Origin: CAINVV01 sp037140615
Lineage (GTDB): Bacteria; Bacteroidota; Bacteroidia; Bacteroidales; Prolixibacteraceae
Reading direction: 5' to 3'
DNA: 23,597 nt
Assembly (NCBI GenBank): GCA_037140615.1
Contig: JBAXED010000054.1
Location: 1 to 23,597, forward strand
Below, piece by piece: positions 1 through 8,697 of this stretch (position 1 is its first letter; the number at the start of each line of letters is the position of its first letter). The notes under the pieces were generated by a model. The model made no database searches. It saw only the letters and a list, made by a program, of their open reading frames with translations, and was not told where the DNA came from. A program made the position numbers and the translations under genes.

Positions 1-13
1 ACTTTCAGGCAAC

Positions 14-1003
14 ATGGATATTTCTGATAAAAATCGAATCCACAAATATTTTAATGATTCATCAGCGAATGATGAAAACTTTGTTGCTGCTCAGTTTTTG
101 AATGAGATCAATCTTCCTGAATTGAAAGATGCTGCTCAGGAACACTGGGAAAAAGCTCCTTCGACAGAAGTTGAGTTGCAGCATATCCTCGACCGAATTC
201 ACTTTCACATTAACACAAGTAGGAATAATCGTCCTGTTCTGTCCAGGATTTTGTCTGCCTACTATCGTGTTGCTGCCGTTTTATTGATTCCCCTTATCAT
301 TGGAGGGATCTACCTGATGATGCAGAATTCAATTGGAAATAATACCTACGCAGAAATCTCAGCACCTCAAGGCTCAAGAGTTCAATTCACCTTGCCCGAT
401 GGTTCAATGGGTCATTTAAACGGTGGGTCAAGGTTGAAATATCCTGTCAATTTTTCTGGTAATAGAAACCTAAGTTTGAGTGGTGAAGCCTATTTTGAAG
501 TAGCTAAAGACAAAAAACATCCGTTTACAGTTCAAACAAAATATGCCGATGTGCAGGTATTTGGTACAAAGTTCGATGTTTGTGCCTACGAGGGCGATCA
601 GGAAGTATTTACTACTTTGGAAGAGGGTAGTGTCAAAGTTTTTAACAAAACTGGAAAATCAGCTGCTATGCTTAATCCGGGCGAACAAAATGTGATCAAT
701 ACAAGCAATGGCAAAATGCAAAACGTCCCGGTTAAGACAAATCTTTTTACATCGTGGAAAGACGAAATGCTCCGGTTTGACAATTCACCATTCGATGAGG
801 TGGTAAAAAAGATGGAGCGCTGGTATGGTGTGAAAATAAATTTAGATATAAGTCTGAAGTATTCTGAAAATTACACATTTACCGTTAGAACCGAGAGTTT
901 AAAGGAACTTTTGGAATTGTTATCCATCACCACGCCCATGAGCTATAAAATTGATAATGATACCGTAATGATTTACCCCTTAAAAAAGAAGACAATGAAC
1001 TAA
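14..1003 (+). CDS. FecR-family anti-sigma factor (membrane)
   Basis: A 329-aa FecR-type anti-sigma regulator that should hold an ECF sigma factor at the inner membrane until the partner SusC transporter signals. Residues 1-82 form a cytoplasmic sigma-binding region, a single transmembrane helix spans about 85-103, and a periplasmic FecR domain covers about 115-212, with the typical AYFEVAKD and VFGTKFDV segments. A C-terminal DUF4974-like domain covers about 253-323 (FDNSPFDEVVKKMERWYGV). The length is normal for the Bacteroidota family. The following SusC protein has an N-terminal STN domain, as expected for this signalling arrangement. The cognate sigma gene is not in the window and is probably immediately upstream. 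The start is the first ATG in frame; only 13 bases lie before it, so a slightly earlier start cannot be excluded. Confidence 0.93.
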   Translation: MDISDKNRIHKYFNDSSANDENFVAAQFLNEINLPELKDAAQEHWEKAPSTEVELQHILDRIHFHINTSRNNRPVLSRILSAYYRVAAVLLIPLIIGGIYLMMQNSIGNNTYAEISAPQGSRVQFTLPDGSMGHLNGGSRLKYPVNFSGNRNLSLSGEAYFEVAKDKKHPFTVQTKYADVQVFGTKFDVCAYEGDQEVFTTLEEGSVKVFNKTGKSAAMLNPGEQNVINTSNGKMQNVPVKTNLFTSWKDEMLRFDNSPFDEVVKKMERWYGVKINLDISLKYSENYTFTVRTESLKELLELLSITTPMSYKIDNDTVMIYPLKKKTMN

Positions 1004-1009
1004 AAAAAA

Positions 1010-1038
1010 GGAGGAAGGCGCTTGTAACACCTTTCTCC
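1010..1038 (+). terminator. Imperfect hairpin between anti-sigma gene and susC
   Basis: The arms GGAGGAAGGCG (1010-1020) and CACCTTTCTCC (1028-1038) pair over most of 11 positions with a 7-base loop, just after the FecR stop codon. An A-run precedes the left arm, so a U-tract would form only on transcripts from the opposite strand. It could be a weak terminator or a processing site separating the regulator from the highly expressed susC. No confident Bacteroidota promoter (TAnnTTTG) is visible between here and 1093. Confidence 0.4.
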
Positions 1039-1092
1039 CTATAAATCAAATAATACCCGCAAGGGGCATGTTTAACTTAGCAAAACAAAAGT

Positions 1093-4000
1093 ATGAAAAA
1101 AAAGTGGATGTTTAACAAGGACAGGCGTCCTTACGCCCTGTCGTGTTTAATTCGAGTTATGAAACTAACGACCTTTTTCTTGCTGATTACATTTATTACT
1201 GTAAACGCAAGTGTCTATTCGCAAGTAACCAAACTGGACTTAAAAGTTCAAAGTGTTACCGTTAAGGAAGTCCTTATCCGGATTGAAGACCAAAGTCAGT
1301 TTTTCTTTATGTACAACGATCGAAAAATCGATGTTGAACGTAAGGTTGATCTTGATTTAAAGCAGGCTAAAATCGAAGATTTACTGAAAACAATCTTTGA
1401 GGGCACCAATACGAAATTTATTATTAAAGATCGCCAGATTGTTTTATACAACGAAAGCGATGAAGAATTTCGTATTTTAAACACCGAATCATCTACGCAG
1501 CAACAAAAATCCGTCTCCGGTAAAGTCACCGATGCTTCTGGAGCTTCGCTGCCCGGTGTTTCCGTTGTTATTAAAGGCACTACGACTGGTGTTATTACCG
1601 ACACCGATGGAAAATATAACTTAGCGAAAGTACCCGAAAATGGGGTATTGCGATTTTCGTTCGTCGGAATGAAGACACAAGAAATTACTGTTGGTAGTAA
1701 AACTGCCATTAATGTCACCTTGACCGAAGAAACTATTGGTATCGATGAAGTTGTCGCTATCGGGTATGGAACTATGAAGAAAAGTGATTTAACCGGATCT
1801 GTTTCTTCTGTGAAAGCAAATGATCTGGCAGCAATACCCCAAGCTTCTGTTGCTCAGGCCTTGCAGGGACGAACTGCCGGCGTACATGTGAAGCAAAACA
1901 GCGGCGCTCCGGGAGCCACTACTACCGTGCGCATCAGAGGCACTAATTCCATATTGGGAGGTAATGATCCCTTGTATGTTATTGATGGATTTCCGTCGAA
2001 CATTGGTATTGGCATGCTTAACGTGGAAGATATTGAAAGCATGGAAGTGTTAAAAGACGCTTCGGCCATTGCCATATACGGTTCGCGTGGATCCAACGGT
2101 GTAATTATGGTCACCACAAAAAAGGGAAAGACAGGAAAAACAAAAGTAGATTTCGGCACCACCTTGGGCTTCCAATCATTAGCGAAGAAAATGGAGATGA
2201 TGAATGCAAGGGAGTATGCAACGTTCTATAATATACGTGCCCAAAATGACGGTCGTGCCCCGTTTTTTACACAAGATGAAATCAATTCTTTGGGAGAAGG
2301 ATTCGACTGGCAGGATTTTGTATTTACTACAGCGCCTATTCGTACGCATTCACTGACTGTAAGCGGAGGAAATGAGAAAACGAAATTCGCCCTTTCCGGG
2401 AATATTTTCGACCAGAAGGGGATTGTTGGAAAAGGCGCTTACACCCGGTATTCGTTCAGGATAAATTTAGATCATGAGATCAGTAAAAAAATGACCGTAA
2501 ACTCTACGACTACTTTATCTCGTAGTGTTACAGATAACAAAGACTCTTCAGGAGGCCGGCAAGGTGGTTCATTGATCAGTGTAGCACTCGTTGGTCCTCC
2601 CATACTAACTCCTTACAATGATGACGGTACATATCGGGTGTTGGATAATTCTTACCCTTTCATCACTACAGGCGGCGCTTTGATCAATCCGCTAAATATT
2701 CTCAATGAGGTTAGTGATGTAACCAATAGAAATAGGGTATTATCAAACTTGTCGTTTACATACGAGCCGATCGATGGATTATTTATTAAGATTTTGGGTG
2801 GTATCGAAAGCTCGGATGCTCGCAATGATTATTATAGGACGACGAAATATTATAATTCAACGGGTTACGCTTCTGTTTCTACCACTCAGGAGATAAGTCT
2901 TTTGAATGAAAACACGGTCAGCTATGTCAAAACCTTTGCCAAGAAGCACCATCTTTCGGCCGTAGCGGGGTTCACTTATCAGGATTATATAACAAAAAAT
3001 TTAGGTGCCAGCGGTACCGGCTTTTTGAGTGATCTCACCGAAACCGGGAATATAGGTAGCGCTACTACGGCGGGGATTCCGTCTTCCGGTTATTCAAAAT
3101 GGGTATTGCTTTCATCTATTGCACGGGTGAATTATAATTTTGACAGCCGCTATCTTTTCACTTTCAGTTTTCGTGCTGATGGTTCTTCCAGGTATAGCGA
3201 GGGCGACAAATGGGGATACTTCCCCTCGGGCAGCATGGCATGGAGAATAAGCGAAGAACAATTTATGAAAAAAGTTTCGTTGATTTCCGATCTGAAACTC
3301 AGGGCAAGTTATGGCGTTTCCGGCAGCCAGGCAATTAGCGCATATTCAACGTTGAACAACCTCAGTTCTGGTCAAACGGTATTTGGAAATAAACTTTTTA
3401 CCTATTTTATTCCTGCAGCCACGTTGCCGGGTAAGCTAAAATGGGAAAAAACCGATCAGCTTGATCTGGGTGTGGACATAGGTATCATGGACAACAAGTT
3501 TCGATTTACAGCTGATTATTATATAAAACAAACACGAGACCTTTTGAATACCATTCAGTTGCCGTCTTCGTCTGGTTATGCCTCCACACTGGGAAATATT
3601 GGACAGATACAAAACAAAGGACTTGAATTTTCATTCGACGCTCATGTAATTAATGGAGAATTTCAATGGCTGCTGAACGGAAATATATCATTTAACAAGA
3701 GCATGGTCAGAAAACTGTACGGTGGGCAAGATATACTGGGTGGATCGATAGATTTTATGGTCATAAACGACAATTGTAATCTGCTGAGGGAAGGAGAACC
3801 GATAGGTATTTTTTACGGATACTTGAAAGATGGTTATGATGCAAATGGAATGGAAAAATATAAAGACCTGGAACCTGATGGAATAATCAATCAGATGGAT
3901 AAAACCAAGATCGGCGACCCCAATCCCAATTTTATCTATGGGTTAAACTCGAATATGAGTTACAAAGGTTTCGAGTTGTCTCTGTTCATCCAAGGATCGC

Positions 4001-4419
4001 AGGGAAACGATTTGATAAATGCATCCAGTGTGGATAACTCTCTTTATTATATGTATGGTTTAAATCAGGTAAGAGAAGTACTCTATGACCATTGGACACC
4101 GGAAAACCCCAATGCCAAATATCCAAAACCTGTGACAGGCTTATCTATGCGCCTTTCGGACAGATTAGTCGAAAATGGCTCTTATTTACGGTTGAAAAAC
4201 GTAGAACTGGCGTATAACTTTCCCGTTAAAAAATGGAATGCCAGTTGGTTCGAGAAAGTGAGGCTCTATGTCAGCCTGCAAAACATGTTCACCTTTACCA
4301 AATATTCAGGTTGGGATCCGGATGTCAATTCACAGGGTGGTGGTCTCGGACAGGGGATTGATCAAAATCCGTACCCGGTTTCTAAATCATATACATTCGG
4401 TATTAATGCAACTTTTTAA
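1093..4419 (+). CDS. SusC/RagA-family TonB-dependent outer-membrane transporter with STN domain
   Basis: A 1108-aa outer-membrane barrel that imports oligosaccharides with energy from TonB. After a positively charged leader and a hydrophobic Sec signal (about residues 24-43, ending NASVYSQ), an STN signalling domain occupies about 47-119. A carboxypeptidase-D-like regulatory domain follows at about 139-210 (VSGKVTDASGASLPGVSVVI), then the SusC signature IDEVVAIGYGTMKKSDLTGS at the start of the plug (from about 217), then the 22-strand barrel ending in a terminal Phe for BAM recognition. The STN domain marks it as a transducer acting through the upstream FecR protein. M1 could be replaced by M23 (MKLTTFFLL), which gives a more standard signal peptide. 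susD follows after 19 bases, the usual pair order. Substrate specificity cannot be read from sequence; the neighbouring GH29 gene suggests fucosylated material. Confidence 0.96.
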   Translation: MKKKWMFNKDRRPYALSCLIRVMKLTTFFLLITFITVNASVYSQVTKLDLKVQSVTVKEVLIRIEDQSQFFFMYNDRKIDVERKVDLDLKQAKIEDLLKTIFEGTNTKFIIKDRQIVLYNESDEEFRILNTESSTQQQKSVSGKVTDASGASLPGVSVVIKGTTTGVITDTDGKYNLAKVPENGVLRFSFVGMKTQEITVGSKTAINVTLTEETIGIDEVVAIGYGTMKKSDLTGSVSSVKANDLAAIPQASVAQALQGRTAGVHVKQNSGAPGATTTVRIRGTNSILGGNDPLYVIDGFPSNIGIGMLNVEDIESMEVLKDASAIAIYGSRGSNGVIMVTTKKGKTGKTKVDFGTTLGFQSLAKKMEMMNAREYATFYNIRAQNDGRAPFFTQDEINSLGEGFDWQDFVFTTAPIRTHSLTVSGGNEKTKFALSGNIFDQKGIVGKGAYTRYSFRINLDHEISKKMTVNSTTTLSRSVTDNKDSSGGRQGGSLISVALVGPPILTPYNDDGTYRVLDNSYPFITTGGALINPLNILNEVSDVTNRNRVLSNLSFTYEPIDGLFIKILGGIESSDARNDYYRTTKYYNSTGYASVSTTQEISLLNENTVSYVKTFAKKHHLSAVAGFTYQDYITKNLGASGTGFLSDLTETGNIGSATTAGIPSSGYSKWVLLSSIARVNYNFDSRYLFTFSFRADGSSRYSEGDKWGYFPSGSMAWRISEEQFMKKVSLISDLKLRASYGVSGSQAISAYSTLNNLSSGQTVFGNKLFTYFIPAATLPGKLKWEKTDQLDLGVDIGIMDNKFRFTADYYIKQTRDLLNTIQLPSSSGYASTLGNIGQIQNKGLEFSFDAHVINGEFQWLLNGNISFNKSMVRKLYGGQDILGGSIDFMVINDNCNLLREGEPIGIFYGYLKDGYDANGMEKYKDLEPDGIINQMDKTKIGDPNPNFIYGLNSNMSYKGFELSLFIQGSQGNDLINASSVDNSLYYMYGLNQVREVLYDHWTPENPNAKYPKPVTGLSMRLSDRLVENGSYLRLKNVELAYNFPVKKWNASWFEKVRLYVSLQNMFTFTKYSGWDPDVNSQGGGLGQGIDQNPYPVSKSYTFGINATF

Positions 4420-4438
4420 TCAATTAAAAATAAGGTAA

Positions 4439-5872
4439 ATGAAAAATATAGTATTTATTGTCCTGGCTGCATTGCTACTCTGTTCATGCAGCGACCTGTT
4501 GGAGGAAAAACCACAGGCAATAGCCGCTGAAACATTTTTTAACACGGCCAGCGAAGTTGAGTCTGGTATCGCTGGGGTATATGCGCATCTCAGAAATGGT
4601 GATGGTTTTAGAGCAGTATATATTGTTATGTTGGAGGAATCATCAGATATTATTTATGGTGGACTTGGTAGTTGGTCTCCCCCAAGCAAATATGGGGGCT
4701 TGGATGCAACAAATATCACAAGGGTTGGCAACACTTGGGTCCAATTTTATAGGGCTGTCAGGAATTCCAATATCCTGATCGAAGCCATTCCAAAGGCCAA
4801 ATCTGTCTCGGATAATGATAAAGACAAACTCATGGGCGAGGTAAGATTTCTCCGGGCTTTGGCCTATTTCCAGTTAGTGAGGTGCTGGGGCACCATACCT
4901 TTACGGACGGAAGAAAACAGACTTGAATACGAGCTGCCGCGAACTTCCGAATCTGAGGTGTATAACCTGATTATTTCGGACCTGGAATTTGCCGGGGTTG
5001 CGCTTCCGACCACAGTATCGAATGCAGGGCGTGCTACCAAATGGTCGGCAAAAATGCTCTTGGCTGATGTGTATTTTACCCTGAATCAATATGACAAAGC
5101 CACCGAATTATCGAATGAGATCATCCAATCCAAGCAATACAATTTAGTAGAAATTAATACTACAGATGATTTTGAAAAACTATATGGGGCAACTGTAGTG
5201 AATACACCTGAAGAAATTTTCTATTTCAAGTTTCACGAACAAGATGGATTTAGCGGGGCAATATATTTTCATGGTTCAGGAAATGCTGGTACATATATGA
5301 GGCAGCCCGGGTACAATGTTATTATTAATTACAACAATCGTCCTGTTTACGTAAATCAGGATGACAGGGATTTACGCAAAGGTCTTTGGTATTCATACAG
5401 TGGTGGTCTCGTTCAACCAGGCGGTTTATTACTAAAAAAGTATAATGACAAGACGGGAACTAATCCGAGAAATTCTTTCCCCTTGTATCGTTATGCCGAC
5501 TGTCTGTTGTTGTATGCCGAAGCAAGTTGCCGAATCTCAACGGGGCCTACCCCAGCTGGACTTGAAGCACTCAATATGGTACACCGAAGAGCATACGGAC
5601 ATCCGTCTACGCAGCCTTCACCTGTTGATTTTAAGATAAACGATTATAATAAGGAATCTTTCATCGAATTATGCATCAAAGAGAGAGGATATGAAACCGT
5701 AGGTGAATCCAAACGTTGGTTTGATCTAAAACGATTGGGAAAAGCAGAGGCAGGGAGATATGTTAGGGAAAACCGTGGTATGGAGATAGCTGAGAAACAT
5801 TGGTTGTGGCCCATACCGGTTTCCGAAACCAATTTTAACAAGGCCATTACAGTTCAAAACCCTGGATATTAG
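4439..5872 (+). CDS. SusD/RagB-family surface glycan-binding lipoprotein
   Basis: A 477-aa lipoprotein that caps the SusC barrel and captures glycan at the cell surface. The N-terminus is a lipoprotein signal with lipobox LCSC, lipidated Cys17, followed by the family opening SDLLEEKPQA. The body shows the SusD/RagB pattern: an N-terminal helical region (GEVRFLRALAYFQLVRCWG), a TPR-like scaffold, then the C-terminal region with RYADCLLLYAEA, RWFDLKRLGK and the closing LWPIP..E...N...QNPGY motif. The length is typical and the frame is intact. It is translated right after susC with a 19-base gap, so the pair is one transcript. A strong hairpin at 5944-5978 probably ends that transcript. Confidence 0.96.
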   Translation: MKNIVFIVLAALLLCSCSDLLEEKPQAIAAETFFNTASEVESGIAGVYAHLRNGDGFRAVYIVMLEESSDIIYGGLGSWSPPSKYGGLDATNITRVGNTWVQFYRAVRNSNILIEAIPKAKSVSDNDKDKLMGEVRFLRALAYFQLVRCWGTIPLRTEENRLEYELPRTSESEVYNLIISDLEFAGVALPTTVSNAGRATKWSAKMLLADVYFTLNQYDKATELSNEIIQSKQYNLVEINTTDDFEKLYGATVVNTPEEIFYFKFHEQDGFSGAIYFHGSGNAGTYMRQPGYNVIINYNNRPVYVNQDDRDLRKGLWYSYSGGLVQPGGLLLKKYNDKTGTNPRNSFPLYRYADCLLLYAEASCRISTGPTPAGLEALNMVHRRAYGHPSTQPSPVDFKINDYNKESFIELCIKERGYETVGESKRWFDLKRLGKAEAGRYVRENRGMEIAEKHWLWPIPVSETNFNKAITVQNPGY

Positions 5873-5943
5873 CCTAAGTCGGAGCTGTGCAATTGATATA
5901 GTGGATGAAACATTTTCTGTGTATTAAAATCCAACCCGCCTTT

Positions 5944-5978
5944 TGACGGACAGGTTGATTACGAAAACCTGTCCGTCA
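5944..5978 (+). terminator. Perfect 13-bp hairpin downstream of susD
   Basis: TGACGGACAGGTT (5944-5956) and AACCTGTCCGTCA (5966-5978) are exact reverse complements with a 9-base loop, 72 bases after the susD stop codon. The GC-rich stem is followed by ATTTATC and then by CTTTTTG, so it is a reasonable intrinsic terminator for the susCD transcript. It could also be a 3' stability element. Confidence 0.7.
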
Positions 5979-6054
5979 TTTATCATGATATCTTTTTGTC
6001 AATTAAATAGAATGATATGACGAAGAGAAGAGATTTTAAAATACTGAATAAATT

Positions 6055-6225
6055 ATGATTATGATAACACATTGGGCTAATTTTACAATCGGTGTATCAA
6101 TTATTACACTGTTAGTATTAATATTTTGGTTCAATCATAAGTACGTTGAGAAACCAGAAATACAAAATTCTGATTCTACTGGGAATACGGAGGGGGTGAA
6201 GCTATGGACATCCCTTGACAATTAA
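6055..6225 (+). CDS. Small single-span membrane protein (hypothetical)
   Basis: A 56-codon ORF. After a short polar start (MIMITHWANF) comes one hydrophobic helix (about residues 11-26, IGVSIITLLVLIFWF), then a basic-acidic tail (NHKYVEKPEIQNSDS) and a polar C-terminus ending WTSLDN. The start could be ATG 6055 or ATG 6061. No clear ribosome binding site is seen, which is common in this phylum. It sits alone between two strong hairpins, so it may be its own small transcription unit. I do not recognise a family. Small subunits of redox or transport complexes have this shape, but nothing in the sequence proves such a role, and chance coding cannot be excluded at this length. Confidence 0.45.
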   Translation: MIMITHWANFTIGVSIITLLVLIFWFNHKYVEKPEIQNSDSTGNTEGVKLWTSLDN

Positions 6226-6230
6226 ATATA

Positions 6231-6262
6231 TCCAGCCGGGAATTTCCCGGTTTTCGGCTGGA
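6231..6262 (+). terminator. Nested inverted repeat after the small ORF
   Basis: TCCAGCCG (6231-6238) pairs exactly with CGGCTGGA (6255-6262). Inside it, CGGGAA (6237-6242) can alternatively pair with TTCCCG (6244-6249), giving two mutually exclusive folds. It lies 6 bases after the small ORF stop and 40 bases before the Gfo/Idh gene. A short T-rich stretch follows. Most likely a terminator; the alternative folds would also suit an attenuator in the leader of the next gene. Confidence 0.55.
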
Positions 6263-6301
6263 CATCTATTTTATGGTATGATTATTTTTATTTAAAAAAT
6301 C

Positions 6302-7579
6302 ATGATAAAACGAGCAAGTTCAATTACACGACGTGGATTTCTCAAAACTTCCGGCGTTTTTGCCGGTACCGCGTTGATTGGCCCCTTTTCGTATGGTAGG
6401 CAAGCGTATGCTGACAACACGAAACAATGGAAAGTTGCCATCGTCAAAGACAAGTCGAAGCAGATGTCGGGTCTGCACGGAATGCATGTTGTTTTTCGTG
6501 GCATTCCTAATGTCAAGGTTGTTGGTCTCGTCGATGGCAGCACAAGCAATATCGAAGCAAAATTGGCGCAAACACAGGCAGCACGGCATTACTTAAGCTG
6601 CGAAACGTTGTTGAAAAACGAAAAACCCGACATAGTTGTATTGACGTCACGTTTGCCAGGCGACCATTTGGAGCAGATTCGTCTTTTTGCTGAAAATGGT
6701 TGCCATATTTACTGCGAAAAACCGTTGACCGCCTTTTTGCACGAAGCAGATGAAATCGTACAGATTGCGAAAAAAAACAAAATAAAAATCGCTATGGCTC
6801 ATCCCTGTCGCAACGGGCTTGGTTTCGTTACGATGAAACGTCTCATTGAGTCTGGCAAGATCGGTATACCGCTTACTGTTCATGGTTGGGGTAAAAGCGA
6901 TCATCGTGGCGGCGGCGAAGACATGATGACGCTTGGAACGCACATCTTCGATCTGATGATCTATCTTTTCGGTCAACCAGAATGTGTATCCGCAGATGTA
7001 CGGGTCAACGGAAAGCCTTTTACTGGTTCGGAATTGACTACAACGACTGAACCCATCGGGCCGGCGGCGGGCGACGAATTGTTCGCTACATTCCGGTTTC
7101 CCGGCGGTGTGCGGGGTATTTTTGAAAGTCGCAGGAATCTGTATAAAAATGATAATAGAATGGGAATATGTGTTACCGGAAGCAAGGGCATGTTGTCACA
7201 TCGGTTTTCCGACGCTCATCGGGAGCCACAACCACTCCGTTTTAGTAATGCTCCTTGTGCACCGGCAAATGAATCCGTAGCTGAAACGATAGAATTGCAG
7301 GAAGATCGGGTAATCCCGAGTGCCCGACCGTTGGATTATTCCTTGTTAGGCACACAAGATGTTCCCCTCGGACCGATCTTTATCGAAGCTGGTCGCTTCG
7401 CGGTTTGGGACCTGATGCAAGCGATTCAGGAGGATCGTCAACCGATAACGAATATTTACGATGCACGAGCGGCATTGGAAATGATCTATGGTGTTTACGC
7501 GTCTCATCTCACGAAGAGTCCGATCAACTTTCCACTGACAGATCGGAGGCATCCCTTAGAAATATTCAAAACTCAATAA
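6302..7579 (+). CDS. Tat-exported Gfo/Idh/MocA-family oxidoreductase
   Basis: A 425-aa NAD(P)-dependent sugar oxidoreductase of the Gfo/Idh/MocA family. The N-terminus is a classic twin-arginine signal: S-I-T-R10-R11-G-F-L-K, a hydrophobic stretch to about residue 30, and a cleavage-like AYA/D at 35-38, so it acts in the periplasm with a cofactor bound before export. The Rossmann region starts at about residue 43. The dinucleotide-loop glycines are degenerate (KVAIVKDKSKQMSGLHG instead of GxGxxG), while the CEKPL motif with Lys140 is intact. The C-terminal domain has the expected His (TLGTHIFDL, His214) before a beta-sheet face. Two Tat-type aldo/keto reductases follow directly, suggesting one exported redox operon. 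Base composition is richer in GC than the susCD genes. Substrate unknown. Confidence 0.88.
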   Translation: MIKRASSITRRGFLKTSGVFAGTALIGPFSYGRQAYADNTKQWKVAIVKDKSKQMSGLHGMHVVFRGIPNVKVVGLVDGSTSNIEAKLAQTQAARHYLSCETLLKNEKPDIVVLTSRLPGDHLEQIRLFAENGCHIYCEKPLTAFLHEADEIVQIAKKNKIKIAMAHPCRNGLGFVTMKRLIESGKIGIPLTVHGWGKSDHRGGGEDMMTLGTHIFDLMIYLFGQPECVSADVRVNGKPFTGSELTTTTEPIGPAAGDELFATFRFPGGVRGIFESRRNLYKNDNRMGICVTGSKGMLSHRFSDAHREPQPLRFSNAPCAPANESVAETIELQEDRVIPSARPLDYSLLGTQDVPLGPIFIEAGRFAVWDLMQAIQEDRQPITNIYDARAALEMIYGVYASHLTKSPINFPLTDRRHPLEIFKTQ

Positions 7580-7592
7580 ATTAACAAAAAAG

Positions 7593-7645
7593 GAATTGAA
7601 TATGAAAAACAAAATGACACGTCGTGAGTATCTCTCTTTGACAGC
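7593..7645 (+). repeat. 53-bp identical start region of two tandem paralogues (first copy)
   Basis: Bases 7593-7645, covering the last 9 bases before the ATG and the first 44 coding bases, match 8645-8697 without a mismatch. The rest of the two reductase genes has diverged clearly. The repeat encodes the n-region and twin-arginine motif of the Tat signal. Confidence 0.9.
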
Positions 7646-8624
7646 CCTTGCAACCGTAGGCGCGACCCTAGGCGGCTGTCACTTCAATTCCTTACAACAA
7701 AAAAAGCAGTCCATCCGAAAACGGGTTTTGGGACGGACGGGCGTGGAGGTGCCCATTATCGGTTTCGGTACCTACCCCTTTTGTAACAAATATAAAAACC
7801 GTGATGACGAAGCAGTGCAATTGCTCCGGCACGGGTTCGATCTCGGTATCACCTATTTCGACACAGCCACCTCCTACGGCGGGGGCTGGGCGCAGAGCAT
7901 GGTCGGGCGCGCGCTCAAAAATCGCCGTAGGGAAGCTTTCGTTGCCACGAAAATCTACGGACGCTATACCTACGATGAAATCATGCGGAACCTGGAGGGG
8001 ACGCTGGAACGCCTCCAGACAGATTACGTTGACCTGCTTTATGTCCACAACCTGCAGACCGTCGAGGAAGCCGACGCCTTCGGCAAAAAAGGCGGTATCA
8101 TCGAAACTTACTACAAGCTTCGAGAGCAAAAGGTGGCGCGTTTCATTGGTGTCTCGGCGCACGCCGACCCGATCCCGGTAACGCTGTTCATTGAGCGCCA
8201 CGACCTCGACTGCGTGCTTCTCGCACTCAATGCCGCGATGCAAGGGGTGGTGTACGACAACAGCATCGGCAGCTTCAAAAACGACCTGACAAGCCGCCAT
8301 AGTTTTGAGACAATCACGTTGCCGGCGGCATTGAAGAAGAACATGGGTATCCTCGCAATGAAAGTGTCCGCACAGGGTCAGTTGATCGGAAGCGCCCCGG
8401 AAAAGTCCGACATTCACACCCTCCTGCGTTATGCGTGGAGTCTGCCCATAACTTCCTCAATGATCGGCATGACCAGCATTTCGGAAATTGAGCAGAACGT
8501 CGTATGGGCGTCCGCTTTCAAACAAATGCCAACGAACGAAATGCGCAAACTTTCCGACCGCCTTTCTTCTGCAAATAAGGCAACGGTCGACAGCTATTTT
8601 GCCAATCACAGTGACATCTGCTAA
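7602..8624 (+). CDS. Tat-exported aldo/keto reductase, probable lipoprotein (copy 1)
   Basis: A 340-aa aldo/keto reductase that interconverts carbonyls and alcohols with NADPH. I chose ATG 7602, preceded by AAGGAATTGA, rather than the in-frame TTG at 7596. The twin-arginine signal T-R7-R8-E-Y-L-S-L is followed by a short hydrophobic run and a lipobox-like LGGC (Cys26), so it may be a Tat-exported lipoprotein. The catalytic tetrad is complete: Asp87 and Tyr92 in FDTATSYG, Lys117 in VATKIYG, His149 in LLYVHN. The barrel starts at KRVLGRTGVEVPIIGFGTY. GC content is strikingly high in places (42 of 60 bases in 7861-7920). It is paralogous to the next gene, with the first 44 coding bases and 9 upstream bases identical. 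Confidence 0.9.
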   Translation: MKNKMTRREYLSLTALATVGATLGGCHFNSLQQKKQSIRKRVLGRTGVEVPIIGFGTYPFCNKYKNRDDEAVQLLRHGFDLGITYFDTATSYGGGWAQSMVGRALKNRRREAFVATKIYGRYTYDEIMRNLEGTLERLQTDYVDLLYVHNLQTVEEADAFGKKGGIIETYYKLREQKVARFIGVSAHADPIPVTLFIERHDLDCVLLALNAAMQGVVYDNSIGSFKNDLTSRHSFETITLPAALKKNMGILAMKVSAQGQLIGSAPEKSDIHTLLRYAWSLPITSSMIGMTSISEIEQNVVWASAFKQMPTNEMRKLSDRLSSANKATVDSYFANHSDIC

Positions 8625-8644
8625 AAAAAATAAAATAAAAAAAA

Positions 8645-8697
8645 GAATTGAATATGAAAAACAAAATGACACGTCGTGAGTATCTCTCTTTGACAGC
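8645..8697 (+). repeat. 53-bp identical start region of two tandem paralogues (second copy)
   Basis: Partner of 7593-7645, offset by 1052 bases. Together the two copies form a short direct repeat flanking the first reductase, so recombination between them could delete or multiply one reductase gene while keeping the export signal in frame. Confidence 0.9.

Noticed and set aside
7596..7601. TTG start two codons upstream of the first aldo/keto reductase ATG (and the same at 8648)
   Set aside because: The ATG is 6 bases further with better spacing to the upstream purine-rich site. The added residues give nothing and both genes have the same arrangement.
7692..8417. A 241-codon open frame on the - strand across the first aldo/keto reductase
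   Set aside because: It is antisense to a gene with a full catalytic tetrad, has no family features, and long antisense frames are expected in GC-rich coding DNA.
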